From Styela clava (lineage: Eukaryota; Chordata; Ascidiacea; Stolidobranchia; Styelidae), in contig NC_135258.1 of the NCBI RefSeq assembly GCF_964204865.1, forward strand, positions 7,679,001-7,743,000: a stretch of 64,000 bases of DNA, in the 5' to 3' direction. This document shows positions 25,928-37,236 of this stretch, one piece after another (positions within the stretch are counted from its first letter, which is position 1; the number at the start of each line of letters is the position of its first letter). The notes beneath the pieces were generated by a model. That model did not search any database. It saw nothing but the letters and a program-made list of their open reading frames with translations, and was not told where the DNA came from. Made by a program: the position numbers and the translations under genes.

Positions 25928-26021
25928 AAAATGCCTTGTCCAACGTGTCCCACTTGTCCCACGGTAAACGTTGGATGAGAGGGACACGTGGGTCAAGTGG
26001 AACACGACATTTTCGAGACAC
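25928..26021. repeat. Short hairpin MITE 3' of AKR-1
   Basis: About 94 bp of near-perfect inverted repeat around a short loop: ctcaaaaatgccttgtccaa opposed by the reverse complement of a segment ending gacattttcgag, with gtgtcccactt on one arm and aagtgg/cacgtg on the other. The transcript of either strand would fold into a long hairpin. Confidence 0.6.
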
Positions 26022-26165
26022 CGCTAAGAATTGTTATAATGCAAAGCAAATATGTTTCATTAAATGTACAAAGTACAAAACACCAATAATATTTCATTTA
26101 AAATAAAAGCACGGTTTCATATGATGGAATGTTGCTTTTATTTGGTTGACCTTACAATCCCATGT

Positions 26166-29100
26166 TCATTCATCTTGTCTTAACTCATCTTCAGAATAAT
26201 TCGGTTTATGTGGCCAATATTTATGACCTTCAAGAAACCTGGAAAAAGTTGGAAATGATCAAAATTAATTGCGGACAAAAACTCAATTACATTTCTATCT
26301 TTCTATTCATTGAACGAACTGAAATGAGGTTTTTCTCCGTCATATTTGTTACATGAACTGATTAGATGTGGTAAACAAGGAATTAAATAGCATCTAGATC
26401 TATATACAAAGTTGAAAAACATATGCAAACGAATTAGAATGTGATTTATAAATCACAAGAGTATCGTATACCATGACTGCTTTAGCTAGAGAACCCAATT
26501 CAAAGAATTCGTGGTTCATATAATTATTCTGCCGGATGGAATCTTGATTTCCTGCGGTGTCAGCGCCAAAACGAATGTCGCGATATCTCATATGTTGTTT
26601 CGATTTGACTGACATTACATGCTGAGTTATTTTGCACAAAGTGTAGAATCGTAATTTTCAGACATGTAACTCGTATTTTAAACAACCTCAATAAATTTAA
26701 TAGATGCGAGACAAAACGTAATACCAGACTTAGGTTTAAGTCTGGTATCTGAACGGCCCCCCTTACCATTTTAAACAATTAATTAATTTCTAACCTAAAT
26801 ATAATTGTATTGGAATATACCGAAAGTCGCGTATATACATGGTCAGTCAAATACATCAGTCACAAAAAGTTTTATTGCTAATAGCAAAATATCTTCCACC
26901 CACTACATTTCGACATAAAAAAAAAAAAGAACAAAAAGATGGAAAACATACTGCATGATACCAACGTTTAACAGTCTCCGGTCAAAATATATAATATAAT
27001 AGTATAATAACGTTAAAAATATTTTACCATTTTAAGTCAAAAGCTCTCCAATCTTTGTTCAAATCATAGATCAATTCCATTTCTTCATCACTTAATTCGA
27101 AGTCATAAACCTAAAGTAGATCATGATTTTTTGCGAAGGGGAGCAGAAAAATGGAATAAGATAAGTAAAGAATACAATTCCGAATCTTACTTGGAAATTA
27201 CTTTTTAACCGGGATTCATGTGAGCTGTTTATAACCGCCCCTATTCCCCTTTGTATTTGAAATCGAATCGCTATGTGCGCAATGGTTTTTTCTCGTTTTT
27301 CTGCAATTGATTTCAACACCCGATCTTGTCGAAGGATTGGATCATGTATTGTAGGCCTAAATAGAAATGAGTACGCCATATGCATTAACTTAATAGTATA
27401 TTTTGAGGAATTGATTTTTAAGGCCTCCTAACCGCGCTTGTAACTCAAAATTTATTTCTTCTCTACTGCAATTGTGATCTCTGTGATAACTTGTCTTGTT
27501 CTAGAAGGAACTTTCCTTAGGTAGACCTTGCAGTCTTGCCCGCCTTTCAATTATATCTCATTATTATTGTTTGTTTGTTTATTTTTACTGCAATATGTAC
27601 TTATATGTAACGAAATATTCGGAAATAAACCATCATCATCATATACTAATAGAGTACTAAAATTATAATCCATTGTAATAATCTAAAACGAAATTAAAGT
27701 CTCAAACTCTCAATTAAACTACATAAACGTATGTAAGTCAAAAATTTCGTGTAATAACAAAGCAATGTTATTACATGAGAAAAAATGCATGGAGTTCAAT
27801 GGCCCGTTGCTATGAATTTTTTCCCGACCTTTGTCCCCCGTGTAGAACTTTTTCCCGACCTTTGACCCTCGAGTGTTAGAGTACTAAAATTATAATCCGT
27901 TGTAATAATCCAAAAATTCTAGTATTAGACACCCCAACAATAACAATGCAATGTTATTACATGAGATATGAGGCATGGAACTCAATGGCCCGTTGCTATG
28001 AACTTTTTCCCGACCTTTGACCCCCGAAAAATTTTCCCTATACTGTACCATTGCAAAATTTTCGGGGCTATTTTAAGAGTGCTTTTGCGAGTTGGCGCCT
28101 GTATAATGGGGTATGTGTTTCAAACCATCATTAGGATTCATTGCATACAACAATCTGTTTTTTAAAAGTACCGGTAAAGAATTTTAGCCTAGTCTATCAC
28201 CGCTATTTCTACACTAATTTTTTATTACTACAATTAAATTAAAACTCCTAGGAAAACAGAGTGATCTGATCATTGAATTATCTGATTCATATTTAAGTTT
28301 CCGAAATACAACTGAAAACTAACGAATAGAGTTCAAAACGCGAAAACGAGGTAATCTTTACGACCACAATTGAAAATCTGTCTGAGTGAGAAAAATGTTT
28401 GAGCGGATGCAAAAAGGAAGCATTGTTACGTCACTTTTTGCATCCTGCTGAATGGCCAATGTCACGAAGTAAACAAGGAAGTCGATGCTCGGGGAAAGGT
28501 TCATTGCATTTCCCTCGTATACATTTAAATCATGGCTCCATGCTGCTCAATGAAATATTTATGCGCAATCCAAACTACTCAAGCGCTTCTGCTTTTATTT
28601 ATAAACTTCCTAACGCAGAAAATGATGTTCCACGCAAATAGGTAGTGAGAAAAATGACATGAAATTGACACAGTCCACTTAAAGGGAAACTCTCGCCGGA
28701 TGTAACGGAATTCTCTAAACTCACGGAACCCCAATAATTGTTTTGGAAACCCTAGGATTCGGCGGAACCATGGCGATAAAATTACCGACCTAATATATAT
28801 AAATACAAGCAATAGCCCAAAGTTTCCAAGTTCACACTTTAATAGTAATCAATTCACTTTTTGTATAAAAAATAAACCTACTTTTTCCTTCTCTTTGATC
28901 CAAGAACTCCAAATGCCATAACAGCGATCCCGTTATCTTTGCAGAACTTCACCATATTTCTATCAGTCAAGTAAGGATGTGATTCAGTCAAGTGAACAGC
29001 CGGTTTAATCGAGCATTCTTTTAATATTCGGTTAATCTGGTACTTGTTGAAATTTGAAACTCCGATGCTTCTGACTAAACCATCTTTCTGCAACTTTTCC

Positions 29101-30817
29101 ATCTCCTGTATTTGGTATAATAAGAGACTTATTTATGGTTTATTGAAAACAGACTGTTAAAAACTATAGTATTTACCTTCCACGTATCAACATAATGAAT
29201 TTCGTTATTGTGACGATAATTTCCGTCTTCATCGACTGGTGTTAAATCGTTTGTTTTCTATATCAAAAACAAGAGAGCAATGCTCAAATATATGGACACG
29301 AAGACCAAAACAAAGTACAACAGTATCAAATCTCTTACAGTACCGGTAGCCTTCCTTTTATAGAAACTCATGAATTTGCTGTCCATCGAGATCGCTGAAA
29401 TGCGATTTAGGACCTCCACAGGACACCACCATGGTGTTATCATACAAGACTTGGAAGTGAAAAACGGATTCCATAGAACCAACGGAAATTTTTAAGAAAA
29501 TAAAAGTAATATAATTCGACGGAAAACAACAATCTTTAACCACTGAAATAAATTGTTTCAGTAATGACAAAAGCGAATTTTTCATAACCATAAGCAGACA
29601 AATACCAACAAGAAAAATAGGAAGAACAACAACTTAATAAAACAAAACTTTGTGCCCAATAAAATGAGACCATAGTTACCGGCATTGCACAGGGAATATG
29701 CAATAAAAATGCATCCAAATAATCAGTTTGCAAGTTGTTTAAGCTTTGCATAAATCCTTCTCTGACATCATTTGGGTGGTTGAATTGGCACCAGAGCTGA
29801 GAATACAATATTACAAATATCATATAATGCTATCTTGCATTACTCGCGATTTATTTGAGAACATGGACCAGTTTCTCACGGTCGTTTAATTAAACTAAAC
29901 GCGATGTCGTTTAAAATTAGTATTATATGCGTGGAAAAACGGGCACTCCAGAAGTGTGTGTACCAATACGGAGGGAACTAATTTTGTTGGCCTACTTTAC
30001 ATCAAGTTGTGCAAAGGGACTGAAACCTAGATGGGTAGGGGACATATTCGTTCGGCTAACACAGACAGTCCCCGAACTAATATACTTAAAATAAGGAACA
30101 TCTGAATAAAATTATGGCCTAACCCTAACCATACTACCGGAGTACCGAATAGTATTATATGTGTGGAAAAAAGATCATCAGTAAATCACTGTTACCTTGC
30201 TAGTCAGATACATATTTTCTCTTTTTACTTTTCCTTCATTGTACACATCTTGCAGAGTATCTCCGATCACATTTTCGTTTCTGTAAAACCACGCACAGTC
30301 TATGTGTCGATATCCTATTCCAATAGCTGTTCGAATCAAACTCCTAAGATCCTCATCCTGTGCAATACAATGGCATATTACATCGAAATACTATTGTAGA
30401 CCATATTGACCTATGTACTGTAGGCCAGGGTTTTCCAAATTGGGGTCCTCGGACCCCTGGGCGTCCGTGATAACTGCACAGGGGATTCGCAACGACCTAC
30501 ATGTGTGCGACAGTCTTTTCATCTCTCACCAATATGAAATGAAACATTGTCCTCCCTCGATAGTTAGGCACAAAAATTATTACGGCTCAGGATGGGGATT
30601 TCCCAGAAATGCTGCTGTAGGCTACTAAACTAGTGCTACTCATCGATACAACGATTCATCAGAACAATTCGGAGTTGAACTTCGTAATCAAAAATAACAA
30701 AAGAATAACTGACTCCGGAAATATTGCAATACCCTATAGCCTACTTACTTTCCACGTTCCAAGTGCCATTGCCGGCATCTTATATCCTGTATTCAAGGTT
30801 ATGAAATCCATGTCCAT
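26166..30817 (-). CDS. Aldo-keto reductase AKR-1, diverged cofactor site
   Basis: Eight exons on the minus strand: 30817-30749, 30357-30196, 29796-29680, 29257-29177, 29105-28882, 27356-27191, 27110-27028 and 26238-26166. They join in frame to 324 aa. This is a cytosolic (beta/alpha)8 oxidoreductase of the AKR superfamily, which reduces aldehydes and ketones with NADPH. The catalytic tetrad is present as D43, Y48, K77 and H110. The usual cofactor contacts are altered: L182 where AKR-2 has Q, F208 where it has Y, and N261 where it has K; S160, N161, R267 and N271 remain. The exon 5 donor (GTAGGT) is weaker than in the sister genes and overlaps an in-frame TAG, so mis-splicing would truncate the protein. 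An AATAAA lies about 25 bp past the stop (26142-26137). It is either a neofunctionalised enzyme or an early pseudogene. Confidence 0.83.
27650..28035 (+). repeat. Local tandem duplication in AKR-1 intron 5
   Basis: The sequence agagtactaaaattataatc starts both halves (about 27651 and 27877). Both halves continue through caatgttattacatgaga, then tcaatggcccgttgctatga and tttttcccgacctttg. The unit is about 225-235 bp. Confidence 0.6.
28010..28500 (+). repeat. Shared hAT core sequence in AKR-1 intron 5
   Basis: Runs from tttttcccgacctttgaccc through aattttagcctagtctatca to aacaaggaagtcgatgctcg. The same order appears in elements A and B, in the hAT at 44459 and in AKR-3 intron 5 (61315-61800). 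No terminal repeats were seen here, so it is a decayed insertion. Confidence 0.55.
29267..29650 (+). repeat. Dispersed repeat 'Z' in AKR-1 intron 3
   Basis: Begins acaagagagcaatgctcaaa followed by tatatggacacg, and ends in a region rich in aacaacaac. It starts about 10 bp beyond the exon 4 acceptor. Unclassified; SINE-like or MITE-like. Confidence 0.6.
29940..30145. mobile_element. Palindromic MITE 'P' in AKR-1 intron 2
   Basis: Left side cactccagaagtgtgtgtac, right side catactaccggagtacc. The interior resembles 24230-24460 in inverted orientation. Confidence 0.55.
30428..30625. mobile_element. hAT fragment in AKR-1 intron 1
   Basis: A hAT-like left end CAGGGTTTTCCAAATTGGGG with the subterminal tcctcggacccctggg. 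No convincing right end, so it is probably truncated. Confidence 0.45.
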
Positions 30818-31271
30818 ATTGGGATGGTGGGATTCTAAACACAATGATCGGCAAACCTATTTATAATTGACATGGCTGCGAATGAACCCAAGTTTATTAA
30901 TTATACTTGATAAATAAAGCATCGAGTAACAGAGACTTATGTAAAGATAGACATATTTAGTGTCGAAAACCTTAGATATGGCACTAAATCCGCGCACAAC
31001 AAAAAATACATTATTAAGAACGACATGAATTAAAAATTGCAGAAAATATATAAAATGAACTTGGTCAACGAAAACAAAATAGAGGGTTGTTACGTATGGT
31101 TAGCAGATATAACAAATATACTTTTATAAATGATTACCTTTTTTTTCAGCGTTCACTTGTGCCCTCCTAGTGTCATGACTTGCACGTGTAGCGAATGTGG
31201 ATTGTAACTATGGACTTCAATTTTATTTAACCCATTTATATTAAAAGTCTGTTGAAATCAATGAAATAGCT

Positions 31272-32621
31272 CAGGGTGGTTCAAACCGAGACCCGCAAAC
31301 ACATTCCCGAACAATTTCTACGTGCACTAACTAAACCATTGGGAAATACAATGGCGTAGCATCCACCCCCGCAACCCCCGCGGTCGCGGGAGGGCCCACA
31401 GCGAAAAGGGGCCCAAGCGGTTAGAATTAGGAAATTTAAGTCGCAAAACCAGAAGCTGCATTGCAAAACCAGTTGTGCACATCTTATAACGTTGATGTTA
31501 GTTCTGCTCAAATCATTTTGTTACGTAACAATGCCAAGGAGTCGTCGATTTTCGGCGTCTTGTGGTTTGATTGCACCGGCAAAATCACGAAGGCTGTCAG
31601 AATGTCGAAAGCAAAACCTCTCAGTGGCGCACAGAAAGACAGAAAAAGGGCAGGAGAGGAAGCACGTATGGAAAAAATTAAAGTAAACAAGATAAACGGC
31701 AAATTTTAGGTTACCATTGCCTTTTAATAGCGACATGTTAAGCTTTTTGACGAAATAAAAAAGGGGTTGTTTTAGCTCATGTCCAAGAGTTTTTAGGGTC
31801 ATTTCCACGAAATATTTTTGCGGGGGGGGGGGGGGGGGGGGGGGCACGAGAGTCTTGCTACGCCACTGGGAAAATATTTGTATTTATTGAACATTTTTGA
31901 GGTATTTTTATTCACGGAATTTCAATGCTGTATCCACAACGTCAAGACGATGCCAACATGAGAATGACGTCCTGTGATAGGTAGAAGAAGAACGATTTGT
32001 CTTGTGCAGACAGAACCAGGCCGATGAGATGAGTGACGCTTTTTATCTAAACTTCGTGCTTAAGTACCTCCTCATTTGAAGACACGTTTTTTATTTTTAT
32101 TTCAGTAAAACACTCTTCTATGTTCAAACGCTGACCATGTGACAGCAGTGAGAACCGCAGAACTGACTTACCGCCGCGTGATCCAGTTTTTTTTTCTGGG
32201 TTTGGAATCCCAACTTCAAGTCAAAGATAACAATTCATTATACAATGAGTGTAATAAAAAAGGTGACCAAGGTAAATTGGGCAAAAACGTATTTCCTTAC
32301 CCACAGTAACGTTAAACCCGAGTGTTTGGTGTATTTTCAAGTAATATCTGTCACGATAGAATGTAATTTTTAAAAGACATTACAAAACCAAACCCGAGAA
32401 AAGATACCGAAAATACCACGGTATTACTCTGGAAGCAATTTTAAAAAACCTAACAGCTTTAAATATCTCATTGAAAATGATTAGAACGGTAAACTCTAAT
32501 TGCTTAATATATTTAAAATAAGTAAACTCGCGATGTTTTGATCATTTTTGGGTTTTCTTCGACTGCGACCCGCGAGACATTCTCAAGAGTTTTTGCGGCT
32601 CGCCAACCTCGAACCACCCTG
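31272..32621. mobile_element. hAT element upstream of AKR-1
   Basis: Ends CAGGGTGGTTCAAACCGAGA and, inverted, CAGGGTGGTTCGAGGTTGGC. The flanks aaatagct (31264-31271) and atatagct (32622-32629) match at 7 of 8. It contains a second hAT at 31349-31868. No transposase ORF. Confidence 0.8.
31349..31868. mobile_element. Nested hAT MITE inside 31272-32621
   Basis: Left end CAATGGCGTAGCATCC; right end, inverted, CAGTGGCGTAGCAAGACTC. The flanks gggaaata and ggaaaata match at 7 of 8. A run of about 20 G lies at 31823-31842 near the right end, opposing C-rich sequence at the left end. Confidence 0.78.
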
Positions 32622-32635
32622 ATATAGCTCATTCA

Positions 32636-33387
32636 GGGTCCATTCACATCTGTCCACACCACTGCGTTATTCTTCAATTGTTTAAGTATATCTTGTATTG
32701 TTTGAAGAAGTTAGACCATGATCTAACGAAACCTCACAAATTACTTACTATTTCGTTGAAAGAGATCATGTTATTTTTACTTTTCACTTTAATACTATCT
32801 CGTTCAAGCATCCTTGTGGTGAGTGCCACATACGGATCCGAAGTAGAAAGTAAACAAGGAGAAAGGACCTGCAGTTCAATACACAGTATCCAAGTTCCCT
32901 TAAACGTGCGTGGTTGCGTTAACTCATAATTTTGCCGGACTGCATCAGCGCAACGAGTTCTCGAGGATACATTATTTGCGTTGACGCGCTGCGTTGTTCG
33001 AGATTTGAGTTGATATCAGGTGCTTTGTTTTATGGTTTGGCGATGACTTTAAGCAACTAACCTCAACTATAAGATGTTCTAAATTTATATCTTCTCATTG
33101 TGTATAAATCATTGTAAGTTTGTATTGTTTTGAAACATAACAACTAGTGTATTGATATACAACTGGATTATAGACTCGCCAAAAACCCTCAACTTTATAT
33201 CTAAATAACAGTTTGCCTCCCCACTTATTTCTCCAACGCTTTGCATATCGAGTTGCTGAGCCAGAATGGATACAGGTACCGGTACTTCTGCGCCCTGAAA
33301 ATATGACGCATCGCAGTGTGAACAAGTTCAACGCATTGCGTTTGCGTAAAATATAACACAACGCTTTGCGTTGGTGTGAATGGGCCA
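32636..33387. mobile_element. Possible PIF/Harbinger-like MITE
   Basis: The left end GGGTCCATTCACA and the reverse complement of the right end, GGCCCATTCACACCAACGC, are alike. The interior is rich in cgttg/gcgct motifs. The target duplication is not resolved, so the assignment is tentative. Confidence 0.4.
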
Positions 33388-33389
33388 TT

Positions 33390-34730
33390 TAAGCTATTTC
33401 CCTGATAATGATTTATCGCTACAAGCCTTAGCAATACTCTCTTTGTATCGAACGTTCTTTGTATCGATCAATTTGATTCCGTGTGTTTCCGGCTTTCGTC
33501 CAAGGCTTGAAATATAGTGTTTTCATGTTTTGTTGATTTACTGCTTTGGATTCGACCGTATAACTGTATTAAGGGTTCAAGCGTATATTTCAATATATCT
33601 GTATTTGGATTCAATTCGATTGTGCAACAAAATACGAACATTTGGTCTAACAGTCAACAATAACAGTCTATAGTTACAATCCACATTTGCTACGCATGCA
33701 CTGGCTTCGTGAATTCTGGACTAAATACTGTCTGATTAGAGACCTTCAGGTTGCATAAAAGTATGTAAGATGTCTAGCCAAATAAAGTTTATTAAAGAAT
33801 TGTTGTTACAGCTTTATCCTGAGAAAACTCCATCGGTTATAAATACATTTTACGCATAAACTCTATCTACACTTTACCAAATATTTGATTCTCCATTATT
33901 TCAAAAAATCGAAACCTTGATTTCGACTCTCACTTATTTAAATCTCAAAATTTGTTGTTGAAGTAAATTTCACATGCATACTGCAACTTGTCTTTCCACG
34001 TTCCTATTACTGCAATATTTGTCGTACCAACTGTTGACAAGGTACACTGTAAAAATTTTTGTAATTTTACATCCATTTCTTTGTAAAAAATACGACAACA
34101 GTATAAGTATTTTACATAACAGTAAATTTTACATCGTACAAGCGTTACCTTGGTTGTAAACTCTGGACTACTGGTGCTGTAGAGTGTAGACTACCGGTAT
34201 ATTTTCAGGTTTTGCAAGGTGAGTTAATTTATCAACTACTTGGAATGCCTATTTAAGTTCTGCCTTTATTACCAACTTTCATTCAAATTAACGGAGCGTG
34301 ACGACTGCTGCCAAGCCCACTTTCTACCCTTCTCAGAGGGAAGACGGCGGTTTTGTTTTGTGTTAAGAACTGGTTTTGCGGTCGAGAAAGTCAATGTTTA
34401 TTTCGACTCCATAACCAGCATAACAGGCGATAAATTGATTGATAAAAACGAATAAATAAAAACTGATTATGAAATCAGGAGAGCAGATAAACCTTAGAAA
34501 AGGTTCAAAACGTACAGAATATAAGATAGAAGGTTTTGCCAAGAAGAAGCGGTATGTGTTCACTCGCCCAAAATTATTAGACATAAAGAAAATGTCGAAT
34601 GTCGATTAGACATAACGAAACAAAATTAGTGGACATAACCATCGTTTTGCATTATTTTTGGACACCTAGTGGAAAACTTGAAAAATCGCTTTCTTCTCTG
34701 ATTAGTGGACCAAAATTGTCAGTGGTTGAA
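33390..34730. other. Intergenic, nothing recognised
   Basis: No exon-like stretch, terminal repeat or RNA gene was recognised on either strand. Confidence 0.4.
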
Positions 34731-34734
34731 CATG

Positions 34735-34995
34735 GAATTTTTTTCTAGAAGGCTATTACTTTTATTTATTTCAAATATTTCTGTTAGCTATGTGGGATTC
34801 GTTTTTTGTTTGCTATGACGTCACAGAACGTTCTGCGGACGCACATCAGCTGATTCCGCGCGCGGCTTTAGCCAATGGATCTAGAGCTTAGCAAAAGTGG
34901 GAAGTTTTTTACGCCGAACAGTAGACTGTGGTATGATTTTCGAAAAATGACGAAATGCTCTACGTGTCCATATATTTAAGCATATCTCTCGTGGT
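34735..34995 (-). repeat. Dispersed repeat 'Z', inverted copy
   Basis: Reverse complement of the family seen at 41046-41458: gctatgacgtcacagaacgt here opposes acgtttaatgacgtcatagc there. It ends tgtccatatatttaagcata then tctctcgtgg. Confidence 0.6.
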
Positions 34996-35547
34996 AAATT
35001 TATTCACACGCATGATAGCGCTAATGTTCACCAGTTTTCAAATTAAACCAACCTGCAAACATACCTTGAGACTGTACTTGTGAATCAATTGGTTAACTTC
35101 CAGGTACAGTCGGCAGTTCATGAAATTGAATGCAGCGATCTTTCTTTGTCTACCGGTACCGCTGCGTGCTATGATGCGCTAGTTAAGTGTACGAAGACTT
35201 CCACCAAAATCTGATAACTTCAGTTTTCTATTGCTGACTTAACAACACAAAGTAAATACAAATTGTAATCGGGTACATCACAAAATCTGGTAAAGCTTTC
35301 AAACATGACATTGGACAAAAAGTCTCCGACACTAATGATGAGTTTACTTTAGAAGTTTAGATAAACAGTCGCGCTATTTAAAAAAATCCAAGACTGTGTA
35401 AATGTTAGCTAACAGATACGTTGTAAATGGGTTGGACTTAGATATGGCACTTCGAACGGAAGATACATTAGGAAAGTCATTAGATAACAAGAAAGCTATG
35501 CTCAAATATAAGGACACGTCGCAAGGTGCCGCTATTTTTTTATTCTG

Positions 35548-37060
35548 ATCATCCATTATTCATAATTTAATTTTAGCGTGAATTGAAATACCAAGTGATC
35601 CAAGTCACTTCTGGAGCCATGTTCACGACGTAAGTACTTCTATTTAGCGTTACAAAACCACTTTTGCATATGTTATTCCACCTGACAGATCATGATCACC
35701 CGAAATCGAGCAAGCTATTTCTCTCGTTTTCTCGTGGTAACGACCCCAATATGACAGATCGCTGGCGCTGGTTCGTTATCGTCGGCGCAGATGACATTTT
35801 GGATGATTGTAGCAATACTTTGACAAGATCAATAACGGTACTTTCGTAGCTTTTCCATGTCCTGTCGTAATGATCTATTCTTCTTCATTTATTTCAACGC
35901 GAATTGAAATACCAAGTGATCCGAGTCACTCCTCTACTAAATAAAATATTTTTATCATCGATTCCCCAAAAATCATACACAAACGGTATCTTACCACTAC
36001 CGTACCTGTGTCACAGTTTATGAAGATGTTTCTAACGTGGTTGTAGATGAATGAGAAAACTCAAGGATTCCAGATTGATCGTTTATTGAACGGCAACTCA
36101 CAATTTATAACTTAAAACAGCATAACAGATTACATCACTAAAGAACTGAAAACACGTCCGGCCGCCAGCGCAGCGACCGGAGAAGAGAGATCAAAAGACG
36201 CAATTTTTCGCTCACGTATAGTGAGTGGTCGGAGTCCAAATCCGACAAAACAGCATTAAACAGGGGTCAAAATGACTGTTTATAAACATAAAAAGATATA
36301 TACACACACAATATAAACTCGGACACTTTAGTCCGCGACACCTGCAGGCCTGATATTCGATCGCGGAGCGGCTTATATTCATTCACTCAATTCATTTCCT
36401 CCGATCAAAATTAACAAATACGGTAGGCTACAAAACTTGCATTACTGCAATAGTAAGATCGCGAAAGAAATAACTTACCAGTACTGTACCTGCATCATTA
36501 TGGTACCTCTAGCTAGATCACGGAACCGCTTGAAATAAGTGTTAAAACCGTTTTACCATGGGTAAAATTAAATACAGCAAAATTTTGGATGAAATATCAG
36601 ATCTCATAGAATTCAAAGAAATTTTCTAATAAATAAAAGTATTCTTCTAGCAAAAAATACCATCTATACCCACTAAAAATTTCAAAGCAGTTTGGCCGAG
36701 TCATCAAGAAGAAAAGCAATTTTTTCATAACAATACCAAGAAGAAGAATACCAATACCAACAAGATTAACAAAACAATCCATCGGTCCAAATACATCCCA
36801 AAATCATATGCGGTAACTTACCAGTACCTGTATCGAGGTACATGTAACGGCACATGAACGGTCATAGCTTTACCAGGTCCTGTGACAATGATCCATTCTT
36901 CATGATTCATTTTCAACGTGAATTGTGAAACTAACTGATCCGAATCACTTCTTTAATACCAGATCGGGTACCGCAGCCATTTCCCATAAAAAACGTCCCC
37001 AAATTATTTTCGGTTACTTACCAGTACTTGTATTTTTTTTTTATATCAGTCGTTCCAATT
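35548..37060 (-). repeat. Array of repeated exon-like modules
   Basis: Several partial copies of one module occur on the minus strand. Module landmarks are tttcaattcacgttgaaa-like sequence (about 35600, 35900, 36930), a coding-like piece after it, and a shared donor-like end of the form ggtactg|gtaagt (about 35993, 36478, 36824, 37021). The best piece (about 36913-36824) reads MNHEEWIIVTGPGKAMTVHV and onward to a GTAAGT donor. The 35.87 kb copy has a stop at the matching W codon. It could be an array of duplicated exons from an unknown gene or a degenerate transposon. No known domain was recognised. Confidence 0.4.
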
Positions 37061-37236
37061 AGCGGGAGTTTTGAACATGAAAACTCAATTTTTAGAGACA
37101 TACCACTAACCTTCATTTGAATATATGTTACTATGTGTAAAATATGGCAACTGTCAGTTGGTGTCAAAGGCCATCTCGAAATTGACCAGCAAGTTTTCGT
37201 TCAGATGGGTCGTGTCTGCTTCTGCATGCATTAGAC

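Noticed and set aside
29258-29823. Long overlapping minus-strand ORFs around AKR-1 exons 3 and 4
   Set aside because: Only the parts matching AKR exons are coding; the rest is read-through into introns and repeat 'Z'.
31521-31847. Minus-strand ORF of 108 codons starting with a run of prolines
   Set aside because: The proline run is only the translation of the G homopolymer near the right end of the nested hAT at 31349-31868.
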